From the NCBI GenBank assembly GCA_903917505.1, contig CAIXAY010000410.1, positions 1-6,213 of the forward strand: a stretch of DNA of 6,213 nucleotides. Reading direction: 5' to 3'. Shown piece by piece: positions 5,863-6,213 of the stretch; the stretch's first letter is position 1, and every line of letters begins with the position of its first letter. The stretch comes from an uncultured beta proteobacterium. GTDB taxonomy: Bacteria; Pseudomonadota; Gammaproteobacteria; Burkholderiales; Rhodocyclaceae. Below the pieces are notes generated by a model, which did no database searches, was not told where the DNA came from, and saw nothing but the letters and a program-made list of their open reading frames with translations. The position numbers were made by a program, and so were the translations under genes.

Positions 5863-5951
5863 GTCATTCCGGCGCAAGCCCGAATCCGGAAGAAGGCGCC
5901 GGACACCGGCTTGCGCCGGTGTGACGTTCGATTCCTTGCCTGCTCTTCGTG
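5834..5951. repeat. Nested palindromic intergenic element (REP-like)
   Basis: The core is an imperfect inverted repeat with 28-nt arms at 5863-5890 and 5898-5925 around a 7-nt centre. Aligned as reverse complements the arms agree at 22 of 28 positions and share an exact 12-mer CCGGCGCAAGCC. Outside it lies a second, gapped inverted pair, CACGAAGA..C..AAGGAA, at 5834-5850 and 5931-5951. Similar GTCATTCCGGCGCAAGCC-type intergenic repeats are, as I recall, common in proteobacterial genomes, so this is probably a dispersed element. It fills most of the gap between the isocitrate dehydrogenase gene and citC and could form a large RNA hairpin in either direction. Confidence 0.65.
5903..5922 (-). 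terminator. Stable hairpin, possible 3' end of the isocitrate dehydrogenase mRNA
   Basis: ACACCGGC-TTGC-GCCGGTGT is a perfect 8-bp stem. On the minus strand its loop is GCAA, a GNRA tetraloop. It lies about 50 nt past the isocitrate dehydrogenase stop and within the right arm of the palindromic element. No T-run follows, so it may stabilise a 3' end or act in Rho-dependent termination; it does not look like a classical intrinsic terminator. Confidence 0.4.
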
Positions 5952-5971
5952 CCTGACGCCAGCTTTCCAGA

Positions 5972-6213
<242 letters not shown>

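Overview
The window holds a complete citrate lyase operon on the minus strand, read from right to left as citC, citD, a PPC/DUF296-domain gene, citE, citF, citX and citG. It is preceded by the 3' end of a monomeric NADP-dependent isocitrate dehydrogenase gene, also on the minus strand. High G+C, the monomeric isocitrate dehydrogenase and the enterobacterial-type cit gene order with separate citX and citG suggest a betaproteobacterium, perhaps Rhodocyclales-like. This is an inference from gene content; no marker gene is present.

Layout from left to right. Bases 1-234 contain no convincing gene. The first 130 bases are AT-rich and look regulatory: a good sigma70-type promoter pointing left out of the window, an 11-bp perfect inverted repeat just upstream of it, a 14-bp palindrome inside that repeat, and a 9-bp direct repeat with one copy in the promoter spacer. 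Bases 235-5786 are the seven-gene operon. The genes either overlap by 1 to 53 nt or are 4 nt apart, so one polycistronic mRNA with translational coupling is likely. Bases 5787-5971 form a 185-nt gap filled mostly by a nested palindromic element, which separates the operon from the isocitrate dehydrogenase gene. Bases 5972-6213 are the C-terminal end of that gene, which continues off the right edge.

How the genes work together. CitD (acyl carrier protein, gamma), CitE (citryl-ACP lyase, beta) and CitF (citrate:acetyl-ACP transferase, alpha) form citrate lyase, which cleaves citrate to acetate and oxaloacetate. CitG makes the precursor 2'-(5''-triphosphoribosyl)-3'-dephospho-CoA, CitX attaches it to a serine of CitD, and CitC acetylates the thiol to switch the enzyme on. 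The unusual member is the 159-residue PPC/DUF296 protein between citD and citE. It is not part of the canonical cit set, yet it is seamlessly integrated and has a ribosome binding site as strong as those of the structural subunits. Its role is unknown. I suggest, as a hypothesis only, a post-translational regulator or a deacetylase of citrate lyase. No citrate transporter, CitAB two-component system or oxaloacetate decarboxylase gene is visible in the window.
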